NCBI GenBank assembly: GCA_003254905.1
Contig: QANU01102472.1
Location: forward strand, 159,015 to 223,014
Length of the DNA stretch: 64,000 bases
Source: Nissolia schottii
Lineage: Eukaryota > Streptophyta > Magnoliopsida > Fabales > Fabaceae
Reading direction: 5' to 3'
Shown piece by piece: positions 47,361-59,097 of this stretch. The position numbers were made by a program, and so were the translations under genes. Positions within the stretch are counted from its first letter, which is position 1. Each line of letters opens with the position of its first letter. The notes under the pieces are model-generated. The model made no database searches, was not told the DNA's origin, and saw only the letters and a program-made list of their open reading frames with translations.

Positions 47361-47620
47361 AAAATATGGGTTGAAACACAAATTTACAATTATACGAGCC
47401 AGAGTCTGAATTTGCCACACTCAGTGGCGAATTCATATATTTAAAAAAAAAAGAAAAAAGTTTGAATTTGCCATAAGGTGTGACAAATTCGAACTTATTT
47501 TAAATCTGAATTCGCCACAGGGTGTGACGAATTCAAACTCAAAGTCTGAGGGTCTCCAAGTTTGACGAATTCAGACTCAGGCTCATACAAATGTAAATTT
47601 TTTACATGAACCATATTATA
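47361..47620. mobile_element. Fold-back element with nested short palindromes
   Basis: The outer arms are inverse complements: on the left AATATGGGTTGAAAC, AAATTTACAATTATACGAGC and AGAGTCTGAATTTGCC; on the right GACGAATTCAGACTC, GCTCATACAAATGTAAATTT and CATGAACCATATT. Inside are three short palindromes of the form GAATTYGCCAC-loop-GTGRCRAATTC, at about 47408, 47462 and 47508. About 260 bp in all. Confidence 0.7.
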
Positions 47621-48022
47621 GGATATAAATTTTTTGGGGGGTAATATATATCTAATAAATCCTCAAAATCACGAGGAGACATTTAAGCAACAGAAAAAAA
47701 AAAAATCACAAGGATACAATTCCATTTATAATGAATGCAATGAGGCTATTTTGCCCTTTCCCTTTCTAACTCCATGTGTCCAAATAGCCTGCTAAGTGGC
47801 AGTGCCATCTGCCTTCGGAAAAAAAGAATTGCTTCCCACTGGAATATGGGGCTCAGTTAGAACCAAACACTTAAATAAAAGAAATTTGTCTCCCAAAAAA
47901 AAATTGATTATGAGAATGGGCAATTACATAAGTATTTACATATCTCTCACCAAAATAATTTTTACATAGACAACAAAAATTGAACTTAAATTCTTGTGAG
48001 ATTTGTTCTTTGTCAGTTGTTA
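47621..48022. other. Spacer, nothing recognised
   Basis: No supportable gene; short A-runs only. Confidence 0.5.
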
Positions 48023-48127
48023 GCATGTTTAATTTTGAAGTAAAAATACTTAAAATTAATTTTGAAACCATAAAAGTAAGAAATTTTCAACACCAATTAT
48101 AAGTCTTTCAACTTCAAAACCAAACAT
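48023..48127. mobile_element. MITE family C, copy 1
   Basis: The left end GCATGTTTAATTTTGAAGTA and right end TTCAAAACCAAACATT are inverted relatives, with the internal word AGTAAGAAATTTTCA. The pair at 53608-53858 has the same structure. Confidence 0.55.
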
Positions 48128-48361
48128 TGATTGTGTCATTCTTAATGGTTAATGGTTATGTTATACATCTTTTCTGTACCTCTTATAATTTTAGGGCATG
48201 TCTTAAAATTCTTCTAATTTTGAGACACAAATATTGTGATAGAAAATTCATGTCTTTTCAAATTTTAAATTTGTATTTTCAAACAAGAATTTTTTCTCAA
48301 GTTTAACGAGGTACAAAAAATTCATAAACTTTGTATTTTCATGTCTTTATCTCCCTGTCTC

Positions 48362-48904
48362 TAGGGGTGTTTGCAATGCAGTTTGGATCAATTTTAGGTG
48401 AAAACCTATTTGATCCAAAAATATAATTTATGACTGTTTGAATTGGATCAATTTAAGTTAGATATAAAATCTGATACAATTCAATTCAAATTTTAGCATT
48501 TTGGATTGGATTGATTTAATCAATTTTTAATTTTTTTTAAGTTTAGAATGTTGTAAACTGTAGGTAACTTACATCAATAAAATGAAAATATAACAATAAA
48601 ACTAAATAACTCATTTTTTATATACATAAAATAATATCTAAGTAACAATGATAATAAAAATATAAAAATTATGTGATAAATAAAAGTAAAAATTAAATAA
48701 CATAAAATTATATTATATAATATTTACGGTTTGAATTGGATTTCATTAATTTTAAAAATTACATCTAAAATTCAATTCAATTCAAAAGATTTGAAAAAAA
48801 TAAAATCTAATTAAATCAAAACTTCTATAATTTCATTTAATTTTTAATTTTTAATTTTTTAGATTAATTTAATGATTTTGATTAGATTAGATTTTAACGC
48901 CCTA
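48362..48904. mobile_element. hAT-like MITE, about 543 bp, decayed
   Basis: It begins TAGGGGTGTTTGCAATGC and ends AACGCCCTA, an imperfect inverted pair. The left part has the TTTGGATCAATTTTAGG texture seen in abundant plant hAT MITEs. The 8-bp flanks do not match, so it is old or the edges are slightly off. Confidence 0.5.
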
Positions 48905-49201
48905 CACATTGCAGCTATTGAGATTGGCATGTGAATTGGGAAGCAGGTACAAAGGGAAGATGGATTTTGCAGTAAGATTTCTCCCTTTCACACAAATAAG
49001 GACAGTTTGGTAAGTATCGACAACACATGAAGTCTAGATTTGGGGCTTAGCATCTCTGTGTTGGATTGAGGTTGACCCTCCCTCACTTTCTCTCTCTTCA
49101 CTTTCCTATTTGTTCCTCATTCATTTACCAATTTCCAATTTTTCTCTCATAAAAATCACACTGTTCCTGTTCATTTCACATATTTGCTTTCCCTTTACTA
49201 T

Positions 49202-49246
<45 letters not shown>

Positions 49247-50259
49247 TTCCTCCATTACAAACCAAGCTTCCTCCCTTTTCAGCTTGTTCTGGTCCTGCTT
49301 CCCCTGCACCTCAAGTACAATACCCACCAACCATTTTGCCGCTTTTTTCCTTTTTCCCTTCTCTAAAATCTTCCAATTCTATCCCTCTTTGCAATTCCCA
49401 CCCATCAAAATCTGATTTTTATCTGCCATTCCCTTCCAAGTTGTGTTTTTTTCTTTAATAATATATTGCCCTGTTTTATTACCTACTTGTGTTGCCACTT
49501 CTTCTGGATTTTGTTGTAGGGATTGTATTGTGTGCACATTGAGCCTCTTTGTTGGTTCAGAAAGGAGTGTGATACTGAAACCTATTGCTTCATTGGGTGC
49601 ACAAGGTAGAAAGATCAAGGAGGCTAGCTATTACCCTTAGATCAGCACAAAGGTAAATGCTTTGTCTCTTTTATGAGTCACTTTTTTATTTTTATTTTTG
49701 GATAATTCACATTTTGCTTTTATCTTTTTTGTTTACTTGGATCATAAGTGATACTTTCCTAGTTTTCCTTTTACTTTCACAATAAGTTGTGAATTTTACT
49801 CAGTGTGCCCTTTTGAATTGATTGTTCAATGCTTTGAGCATTACATTTGTTTTTTTGGTTTAGAACATCCGAATTCCCAAAATTTTGGCTTGAATGAATC
49901 CCTTACACTTCTCATTCTGTTAATTAGATTCATTTTGCTGTGTGCCGAATTAAGCCTGAGATTGTAAGATCTTGAAATTAAGTTTATTGGAATTTTGTAG
50001 CCTGGAATTGTCTAATATCGTGATAAAGCTGCAATGTGTGATTAATTGACATGTTGATTTTGGTTTTTTGTTTATTGGATTGTTGCAAGAACTATATTTT
50101 TCTGTAAATTAGAATGTTCGGATGTGTTGTGTGTTTTGAAATTCGAAGCCTTGTGTAAAGGGAGTACTTAACTAGATTCTTGAATTCAGGTGGGAATGTC
50201 TTGATTCTACCAGCCGAGAAAATCACGGGATTAAATTGATTGACTTGTAGCTACCGATT
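48905..50259 (+). other. Promoter and leader of the receptor-like kinase gene
   Basis: A (TC)n microsatellite at about 49208-49243 and long C/T-rich stretches typical of a plant leader. A probable leader intron runs from 49653 (AAAG then GTAAAT) to 50189 (TTGAATTCAG). The short ORFs in the leader are not supported as genes. Confidence 0.5.
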
Positions 50260-53075
50260 ATGTCATCGAACAGTACTTTGAATGTGGAATTGTCAAAGAA
50301 GACGTCATTTTTTGGTTTGAAACGATGGGTTTTGATTGGGATAGGTGTCGGTGCCTTCATAGTGCTGATTCTTTGTATAATGTCTATATGGGCGATGTTT
50401 CGGCGTAAATCTAGGAGATCTCTGGACAGGTACAATTTATCCAAAATACCTAATGTCTCGAAAGATATTAGTGTCGACAAGATTGGGGTGCAGAGTTCTC
50501 TCGTTGAACCAGAAAATGTGTCTGTTTCGGTTTATGACAACGCAAATGATAGGAATTCAGCTAAGATGTCAGTTCATTTGGGCACGAGAAAATCCGGCGA
50601 TCCTGATAATGTCAGTCAGTGCAGCTCAAGCTATCACCATGAGAGAGGATTTAGTTCAATGTCGGGGGAAGACGGAAGCTCGGGGAATGTTAAGAAACAG
50701 TCTTCGTTGCCGTATGGAGCAGGGCTGGTGACTGCCTCTCCATTAGTCGGATTGCCGGAATTTTCTCATCTTGGATGGGGCCACTGGTTTACGCTCAGAG
50801 ATCTTGAACTAGCAACCAATCGTTTCTCTGCAGGGAACGTTATCGGTGAGGGTGGCTATGGGGTTGTTTACAAGGGCAGATTGATCAACGGAACCGAGGT
50901 GGCAGTGAAGAAACTCCTTAACAACTTGTAAGGATACTTTATAGTATGATTGCTTTACTCCCTTTAGCTCTATTCCCCCCCCCCAACACACACACCCTTG
51001 TCGCACTAGTTGGCTCTATTTGTAAACGATGATTTTTTTTTTCTTCGTTTTATAATCTTGTTGCGTAAGGCTTGGTTGTTGTTATGTAACTGAATTCTTT
51101 ATTGAGTTAATAGGGGACAAGCAGAGAAAGAATTCAGGGTTGAAGTGGAGGCTATAGGCCATGTTAGACATAAACATCTTGTGCGCCTGCTTGGATATTG
51201 CGTTGAGGGAGTTCACAGGTTTTTTTCTTTTCAAAACAAAATTATTCATTTTATGTCATTAGCGGTGCTCTCACTAGTCACTAGTACACACTATCTCTTC
51301 CATTCAAATTAATAGTGCAAGCTTTGGGTTTATGAAATTTTCTTCTTGGTCCAAAATTGAACAAAAGATTTGTTTTCCCCTTTGTGTTTTTTTCTATGAC
51401 ATAACGAATGTATATTTCCAATTGATATTCAGGCTGCTGGTGTATGAGTATGTGAACAATGGTAACTTAGAACAATGGTTGCACGGGGCCATGCAGCAAC
51501 ATGGGATTCTTACCTGGGAGGCCCGCATGAAAGTTATACTCGGCACAGCCAAAGCGTAAGTTCAGCTTGCAACTTAAACATATCCGCTATGGTAATCATT
51601 AAATCATATTTGTATATTCTGTTGCCAAATTACTTGGTATCATCTTCTTAAAAAATCCATTATCGCCGAATGGTTATGATTGCAAAACTGATCTGTTTTT
51701 AGTATTTTTTGCATTTCAAAATTTATTGTTAGATGTTATTGACAGTTTATTCATTTTTCATGATAATATTTTATGATAGACTTGATGTTATCATACACTT
51801 AGCAATATATTTATGTCCATTAGGTTTCTGGACAACATAACAATATACACTCCCTTCCTGATAAAACTCCCTATTTTACCATGACTGGTGGCAGCCTTGC
51901 ATACTTACATGAAGCAATAGAACCGAAAGTTGTTCACCGCGATATAAAGTCTAGCAACATATTGATCGATGCTGAGTTCAACGCAAAGGTTTCTGATTTT
52001 GGTTTGGCCAAACTATTGGATTCAGGAGAAAGTCACATAACCACTAGGGTCATGGGAACATTCGGGTATGCAGAAAGTTCCGTTCCCTTATATTTTATTT
52101 TTAAAGTATTCGTACCCTTGGAAACTTACTTTTGTTGCTGATGTCAGCTACGTGGCGCCAGAATATGCTAATAGCGGTCTGTTAAATGAGAAGAGTGACA
52201 TTTACAGCTTCGGTGTCCTCGTGCTGGAAGCAGTTACCGGAAGGGACCCCGTAGACTATGCGCGTCCGGCAAGTGAGGTGTGTAGCCCTTATGAGCTCCG
52301 CCAGCTTGCCACTGCTAACTATGCTTCGAAGTTATTGTTTCGTTACTCTACATGTAGCTGATGAGATTAAGAGATTTCGTCTATCCTTGTGACAGGTTAA
52401 TCTTGTTGAATGGCTCAAGATGATGGTGGGGACAAGGAGGGCTGAGGAAGTTGTAGACTCGAAGCTTGAAGTTAAACCGTCAACTCGTGCTTTGAAGCGT
52501 GCCCTTCTGGTTGCACTTAGGTGTGTCGATCCTGATGCAGAAAAGAGGCCCAAAATGAGCCAGGTTGTGAGGATGCTCGAAGCTGACGAATACCCATTTC
52601 GAGAGGTTCCCTTCAATTTCTTGTCTTCTCATATATATATGTTCTGTTGTTTACTTTTATGATTCCTTACTTTAGTCTTTTAAAAATGTGCAAATTGACC
52701 TCTATATTTCATAATTGTGCAAATTGACAAAAGAATTGACCAAATTATGAAGTTCACGTGACTTATAGTTGAGGAGTGTAAAAGTGTTTTTTTTTTTTTC
52801 TTTCGCTATATTAAATACTGGAGCGTATCAATTAACATAGTCATAGTCATAGGTCCTGGCTACTCATGGTTTCCATGCTTGTCAAAATTCTCGAAACACT
52901 AAACTTCGGCTAGGCAACTGATTGATACAATCACTTTCAGGATCGAAGGAACCGAAAGAGCCGCACTGCCAGCATAGAGATTGAATCTGTGGATGATATT
53001 TCCGGTCCATCCGGTGCCGAAAAGACAGGTCATTCCGAAAGCTTTGAACCGGAGACAACACAAGGAAAGGATTAA
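50260..53075 (+). CDS. Receptor-like Ser/Thr kinase, At5g18500/At2g42960 type
   Basis: Membrane-anchored kinase with a short outer part and no recognised ligand-binding domain, of the plant group that includes At5g18500, At2g42960 and GPK1. Targets are unknown. Seven exons (50260-50927, 51114-51218, 51433-51555, 51895-52065, 52148-52277, 52396-52605, 52941-53075) join in frame to 513 residues. A membrane helix lies at about 22-46 ([20 protein letters not shown]). The kinase domain follows [18 protein letters not shown]: glycine loop [16 protein letters not shown] with Lys217, catalytic HRDIKSSN with Asp315, DFGLAK with Asp333, MGTFGYVAPEY in the activation segment, and [13 protein letters not shown] near the end. 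All catalytic residues are present, so it should be active. The acidic Ser/Thr-rich tail has no known motif. Confidence 0.95.
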
Positions 53076-53607
53076 CAACATGATTTGGCCTCTTTCTGGT
53101 AGAATTATGTTGTACCTATACCAGTAACCAATCTAAACCATATATCTCAAAAGCTTGTGTCCTTCAGAAAATTTTGGCTGCATTCTGAGAAGAGAATCTG
53201 ATCAGTGAGAGTCCATTCTGGATAATGAAGCAATTTCTTTTGGTTCAATGTGGCCATATTCAAGATACACGATACACTAACTTTGAGAAGAGGTTAAGAG
53301 TCAATGGAAGTGTCAGAATGTTGTACAGATATCTGCTGGACGTATCTATCTTTCATTTACATTGATTGTTACATTTTTTTTGGGCTCTTTTCAGCTATTC
53401 ATGCATGCTGCTGGAAAGTGGAGATAGCATTAAAAAAAGAGAGACTAATATTTGGCTTCATTTTCCCTTTCATTATGTTTTAACTTTATCTCATGTCTAA
53501 ACTTGACAAAGTATTTAATCAAAGTGATGATACATCTTTCTTATGTAGTTAGTGTGTTCTTTTCTCAACAATATGATTCCACATAATTGCTGGAGATAGC
53601 TAATACT
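53076..53607. other. 3' region of the kinase gene
   Basis: Untranslated sequence and spacer; no other feature. Confidence 0.5.
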
Positions 53608-53858
53608 ATGTTCGGTTTTTAGGTAGTAACTGCTCGAACTCTAGAACTGACCTAAGTGAGAAATTTTCATCTCTGGTAGTTGTTAGAATCAATTTTGAGT
53701 GGTTCATCTTGAAAACCAAACATGTTATTAATGCATGTTTGGTTTTTAAGTAAAAACATCCAAAATTGATTCTGGAATTTTTAAAGTTAGAAATTTTCAT
53801 TTTTGACTGTGGTTGCCAGAATTAATTATGAGTGATCTCATTTAAAAACCAATCATGC
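53608..53858. mobile_element. Two adjacent copies of MITE family C
   Basis: Copy 2 (53608-53723) begins ATGTTCGGTTTTTAGG and ends AAAACCAAACAT. Copy 3 (53733-53858) begins GCATGTTTGGTTTTTAAG and ends AAAAACCAATCATGC. Both contain AGAAATTTTCAT and an AATTTTGAGTG/AATTATGAGTG word. They are joined by the near-palindrome CATGTTATTAATGCATG. Confidence 0.65.
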
Positions 53859-54962
53859 ACTAAGTTGAGTCTCAAATTGAGCCTTAAGTACTTAGAATTG
53901 GATTATTAGAGAGAGAAACTCTTGTGTGATGGTGAGAGTGATATGTTAAAAATATGCTTTAAATTACACTGACCTCACATAATAAAATGTCATTTCATAA
54001 ATGGTCAAAAATATATTGAACATCACATTTTACGACACTACAATAATTTTTATTATTGAATATGAATGGAAGGTAAATTATGGCCGTTGAACCAAATTCC
54101 AACTTATCCATTGTTCTGACAGAGGAAATGGGCATGTAAAAGTGTAAACAAATTTATCTTTTTTTTCATTTTTCTGACACATTCTCAATTTAAGATTCCA
54201 ACACCGAATGGCACAGTACAGTACACCAATAAGAATGGCTCAGTCTCAGCCGTTAAAATTGTTTTGTTAGATTCTTTTTCACTGAAATGGGGAAAATAAA
54301 AGCATCCAAGTTTGGAAGTACGTTCAACAAAGCATTTATTGGGCATGTAGTCAAAACAAATGATTAAAAAGTTCCAAACGGTGGAAGTGGGAATGGTACA
54401 TTAATAGTAATAATTCAATATTCTGATATAGCAGAGTCATGTGTAGTGTGTACACATTCATGCTCTGCTGCGTTAGGCAATACTTGGCTGCAACAACAAC
54501 AATCTTTCTCTGCTTCCACTTTACAAACTTCATGGCATAGCGAAAGGGGCAAGTTGGCCATAGTTTTGTTTGAATCTCTAAATCTAAGTATTTGCAGCAT
54601 TTTGACTTATGCTTCCTTACTTAAGTATAGTTTATGATTGAAACAAGTTGATAATAGAGTTTAATTTCAACGTATGGATAATATAAAGTAATTTTATAAT
54701 GTCATATAATCGTATTTTTTTTTTGGGTACATGACTAGAGTATCCACTACTGCGCATCTGTTGACTAATTTTTTCGTTGGTTTGTAAGAATCTCTAAGAG
54801 TTAGATAAGCGGTAGTTTCGAAGAGCTAGGACCACTTCCATCGCCTCTGACGGAAAGAGTAAGGTCACCTATGGCGGATAGGACCCAATCGAGAACATCC
54901 GCTAATATAAAACTAAAGAAGAAAAACCTTTTTTATACAATTAGATTTTGTTATATATATAA
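53859..54962. other. Spacer, nothing recognised
   Basis: No convincing gene; overlapping short ORFs at 54351-54637 on both strands have no family signature. Confidence 0.5.
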
Positions 54963-55122
54963 ACAATGCTACTTGAACAACAAAATTGAATAATAAAAAT
55001 AGATAATATATAAAAATACAATATGTGTGTGCACATGGATCCCACATAATTATTGTAACCTAGATATGCACTCACCTTTTGTATTTTTATAGGTTGACCA
55101 CTTTGTTGTTAAAATAACATTA
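54963..55122. mobile_element. MITE family B, copy 2
   Basis: The arms ACAATGCTACTTGAACAACA then ATATATAAAAATACAA, and their inverse TTGTATTTTTATAGG then TTGTTGTTAAAATAACATT, match those at 38213-38373. An (AT)n microsatellite follows at about 55129-55164. Confidence 0.65.
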
Positions 55123-55123
55123 C

Positions 55124-55166
<43 letters not shown>

Positions 55167-55316
55167 AAAAAGTTAGGGCACTTGTTAAAGAGTTTAAAGT
55201 AAAAAATTTTCATTGAAAATGTAAGTTTTTGAAGTTTTCAATGCATTTAATACATTAAAAATACTTGAATATTTTTATTTTATATTTCTTAATAAGTGTA
55301 CTTAGAATACTTGTTA
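55167..55316. mobile_element. Possible MITE with GCACTTGTTAA-type ends
   Basis: The left AAAAGTTAGGGCACTTGTTA and right ACTTGTTAGCAAAACC contain related words, and TTAATAAGTGTACTTAG near the right end is inverted relative to the left. The ends are poorly defined. Confidence 0.35.
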
Positions 55317-55449
55317 GCAAAACCATATATGTGTATGCGTTTGACTCTTGAGAATGTGAATGGGAGAATCTACACAGTTTTAGTTTCAAGTGAGGTATAA
55401 AGTTTCATATTGATTACTAATGAATTAAATGAAGAATATAAAATAAGAT

Positions 55450-55625
55450 TTAATTATAATGCACTGATAGTGTAAACATTTTACACTGTCATCCAATTAT
55501 ATATGAACAAAGAAATAAACATGATTAACTATTACATCTGCTATTTAAAAGGTCATTCAAATAAAATGAATTAATTAGATGATTGTATAAAAAAAATTAC
55601 ACAATTTGTGCATCAAAATTAAATT
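55450..55625. mobile_element. MITE with GCACTGATAGTGTAA-type ends
   Basis: The left TTAATTATAATGCAC then GTGTAAACATTTTACACTG, and right AAATTACACAATTTGTGCAT then CAAAATTAAA, are inverted relatives. About 175 bp. Confidence 0.6.
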
Positions 55626-57532
55626 CTATAAAATATATTTGAGAGAACTTGCAAACCTACTATATTTAAGATTATGGATCAACACGTAAAATTAACCCAT
55701 TATTTGATATCTTACTTATTCTACTAACTTAGATCTCTCTCAGTTTTAAACGCTCTGTTACCATGGTCGATGGTATTTGAAGTCTGTTTCCACTGGTATA
55801 GAGTATAGTTTTTTAGTTTTGGAGGAACTATGGACACAGTGCTTTACGGTTTTAGGACAAAATTTAAAAATTTACCTTGTTCTTTGATTTATCACTTAGT
55901 TCATTAATTTAAATCTCTTCTATGTAATTTTCTTTTTAATATTGACCATGTATCAAATTAAAATTATAAATTAATAGTAAATACTATGAGAAAAATATAT
56001 AGAAAATATTTAAATATAAGTGTATATTTAATATGGCTCAGACAATTTTACACATTATATCCTAGGATGAATGTTTTCAGTCACTTTTGAATTCTTTCCC
56101 TTCATCTATACTCATAAATATATTATAATATGATCACATTTTTCGTGAATGAGTCACCAGCTGTTAACTTGCTAACAAATTATTAATTTAAGTCATAATT
56201 GATGATGCAATTGAATTAGACGGCAATTATTGTCGTTTTTAGCCAATGCTTTGGAATTAGAAGACAGGAAAAAAAAAATGGATACCAGTTCTACAAGCAA
56301 CACACACAAGCATGGGGTATATCACTTTTTTCAATCCCCTTAATCGATTAAAGTTTCACAGTAGACATGGACTTTGTGAGGTTCTTGTTTTTCCTTTAAT
56401 GCTTCTTTCTACATCATACACACGGCTTCTAGTGGATACTCTTCTTCTAATTTATTTTTGTGAAATTTTTTTTTTCGGTGAAACTCCATAATTTAATTCT
56501 CTATGATTAAGTTTAATTCCATACCAAGTATGCTTTAAAAATTAATTTTCTTAATGAAAATTGGTTTTCAATTTTCCTTGATGGTTTAGATGAAATTTCA
56601 GAACTTTCACCGTGCCACAAATTTTCTTAGAAGATTTTTCAACATATTTTTATATCCATCAAATATTTGAAAAGAAAATCACTAGTGAAATATTGATGTA
56701 TTTAGTTGATTTATCGGCACAATGCATGTTTTTAGGTTATAATTTATCGGCGCAATTTTAGATAAGCTATGTGGCAGGAAAATTATTTGATGTACTCTTA
56801 ATTAATTTATTGTATATATCTAGACCTGACTTGAAGGTTACTCAAACGAGTAATTGGGTGACAACTCTTTATTTGTTTGTATATATGCGCATGCAGACAA
56901 ATTTAGAGCCGTGATTGTGGACAAGTGTGAGAGTGATAGGTGTCCATGTGGTGAGACTATACTTTTATTTTTCTTTTCTTTTGGTAATTTAATTTGTGGC
57001 ATGGGGAAAATTACATAAAGAAAAGAGAAAAATAGTGTGATGGAATGTCCACAATTTTCACATGTCAAGAAAAATATTGTTTGTGAAGCTGTCTATGCAT
57101 GTGTATAGATGGAATTTAAAGAATGTATTTGCCTCGCTTTGTTTTGACGAAGTTTGCTCAAATGTTTTAAGACAATGAAAGTTAATTATCAGAAAACCTA
57201 GTCAACACAATGAATCGTCATGAGGACATGTGGTTTTCAACTTTCCCTGATAATCCCTTTTTTTGACCGTTGAATATATTATACTTCTTCGAATCTTGTA
57301 TAGTATCATGTATTGCACAATTAGATATTCTTGCTCCAATTGATTACGCTCTATTTCATGTGTTTGAGTGTAATGTTTTTCTTGTGCTCATAGTCATGCA
57401 TTGCAATAGTTATGTCTCAAATGTAATTTGAATTCAATGTTGTATTTGAGATCTTGTGTCAGCCCAATATTTATTAACTAATAGGTGAGATCATAATAAG
57501 GTGTGGATTTTATTGAGTTCTCATTTTAATTA
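55626..57532. other. Gene-poor spacer
   Basis: AT-rich with no supportable gene. The ORF at 56838-57068 (minus) has no family signature. Confidence 0.5.
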
Positions 57533-57930
57533 GGGTGATTGCTTAAATACCATGTGAGGTAAATATTTTATGTTACTTAATTTATCCATTTTTTATCATT
57601 TTTACAATTAAATTCATCAAATTTTATTATCATTTCATGTTCTATATAATTATAATAAATTTTTCATTAATCAAATCATTGAAATAATTAACTTATAAGA
57701 GGTTTAGAGATTTGCGGACCATTTGAGTTTATAATGTACCTCTCTACAAATATTATATTGAAAAATATTAATTTATCACATTAGATCATATAATTCATTA
57801 ATATATCATATTAATTAGGTCATGAAATGATAATAAAATTTAATGAATTTAGTCATAAAAATTATAAAAAAAAAATAGATAAACTAAGTAGCACGGGATA
57901 TTTACTCCATGAGGTATTTGAGAAACCATC
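57533..57930. mobile_element. Long-TIR MITE (family A), complete copy
   Basis: Inverted repeats of about 100 bp. The left passes through CTTAAATACCATGTGAGG and AATTTTATTATCATTTCATG; the right is the inverse through CATGAAATGATAATAAAATT and CATGAGGTATTTGAG. Total 398 bp. The truncated copy at 8506-8795 shares its left and middle parts. No coding sequence. Confidence 0.8.
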
Positions 57931-58924
57931 TTCAAGCATAGATGAGAAGTAAATAGGTACAATCTTTTATGTACAATGAGTACAAATATCATTTTTCTTA
58001 TGTGTTTGTGTTCACTCCTTTCTTTTTCTTTGTTACATTTGTCTCAGTGTGTAAGACACTAAGGTTGTCAAAATTGAGATAATGTAAGATTAGATAAGCA
58101 AAATAAAAACACAAAACGTGAAATTGTAGCACAATTTAAATAATAAGATCATCTGCTTCTACGATTTAAATTGACATCTTATCAATTAAGAACCATGACT
58201 CACTATTCATCCACTGTTAGATGAGACTTTAATATGGTGTGGATCATATTGAGCTTTATTGAGGCACATGCATTGGTAGTTTCATATATTTATCTTTGCC
58301 CAATATTACATGTCGCACAACAAATGCACACATATTAATAAATCAATTAATTTGCACATACTCAAAGAAAACATTAAGTGTTTAGACTAAATTATCCTTC
58401 AATAAGTGTTATGAAAAATAGAGAGCTCATAATAAATAGGGATATGGTAGGAAAGATATTAATTAATACTTCCTTAATTTAATCAAACAATAACTAATTT
58501 TGGATAAAGTTTTGGATAAAAAATGACATATAAAATTGGGCAGAGGGAATATCTCTTAAAACGCCCCCTCATGTGAGAGTTCTTTTTTTTGAAATGAGGG
58601 TCGACAAAAATCAAACTCTTGACCTTTAAAGTAGCTCTGAAATTATGGCAAAAATCATATCTCTAAACAAAATTACACTATTAAGAATTAGGTAAAAACA
58701 CATGAATAATTTTATATATCTCTTAACGGTAGTGTGTTTCTTTGACTATATATGTAGCCCAAGTATTAGTAGTATATGTTAGTAGTGAAATTGAATATAT
58801 TAAAATTTTCTGATTTCGCTTTTTTTTTCAAAAATTTGAGAATTAGTCAGACATATTATATGTCTTTTAGAGGTTCGAACACGCGACCCCTTAACACATA
58901 ATAAAGGAAAATGTACCAACAAGA
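57931..58924. other. Spacer, nothing recognised
   Basis: AT-rich. A lone B-box-like GAGGTTCGAACACGCGACC near 58871 may be a SINE fragment. Confidence 0.45.
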
Positions 58925-59097
58925 GTTGGTTCGAGTGGTAAGCTGTTAAGCAAGTCTCAGGTTCGAGATTTTGTGTACGCAGTTATTCCCGCTGAAAGAC
59001 TCATCCATTACAGCTAAGTGTGCGACTTAGGTTGACCCGAATTAATTAAAATAAAGTATTGGAATCGGACGAGCAACCAAAATAATAATAATAAATA
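58925..59097 (+). mobile_element. tRNA-derived SINE
   Basis: An A-box-like TTGGTTCGAGTGGTAAG from 58926 and a B-box-like GGTTCGAGA at 58960-58968, then a body containing GCTGAAAGACTCATCC and TTAGGTTGACCCG, ending in an (AAT)n tail. The order and spacing match plant SINEs; no target duplication was found. Confidence 0.65.

Noticed and set aside
49110..49415. 101-codon ORF over the TC microsatellite
   Set aside because: A Ser-Leu repeat created by the (TC)n run in the kinase leader.
50223..50480. Minus-strand ORF opposite the start of the kinase gene
   Set aside because: Antisense shadow of exon 1 with no signature of its own.
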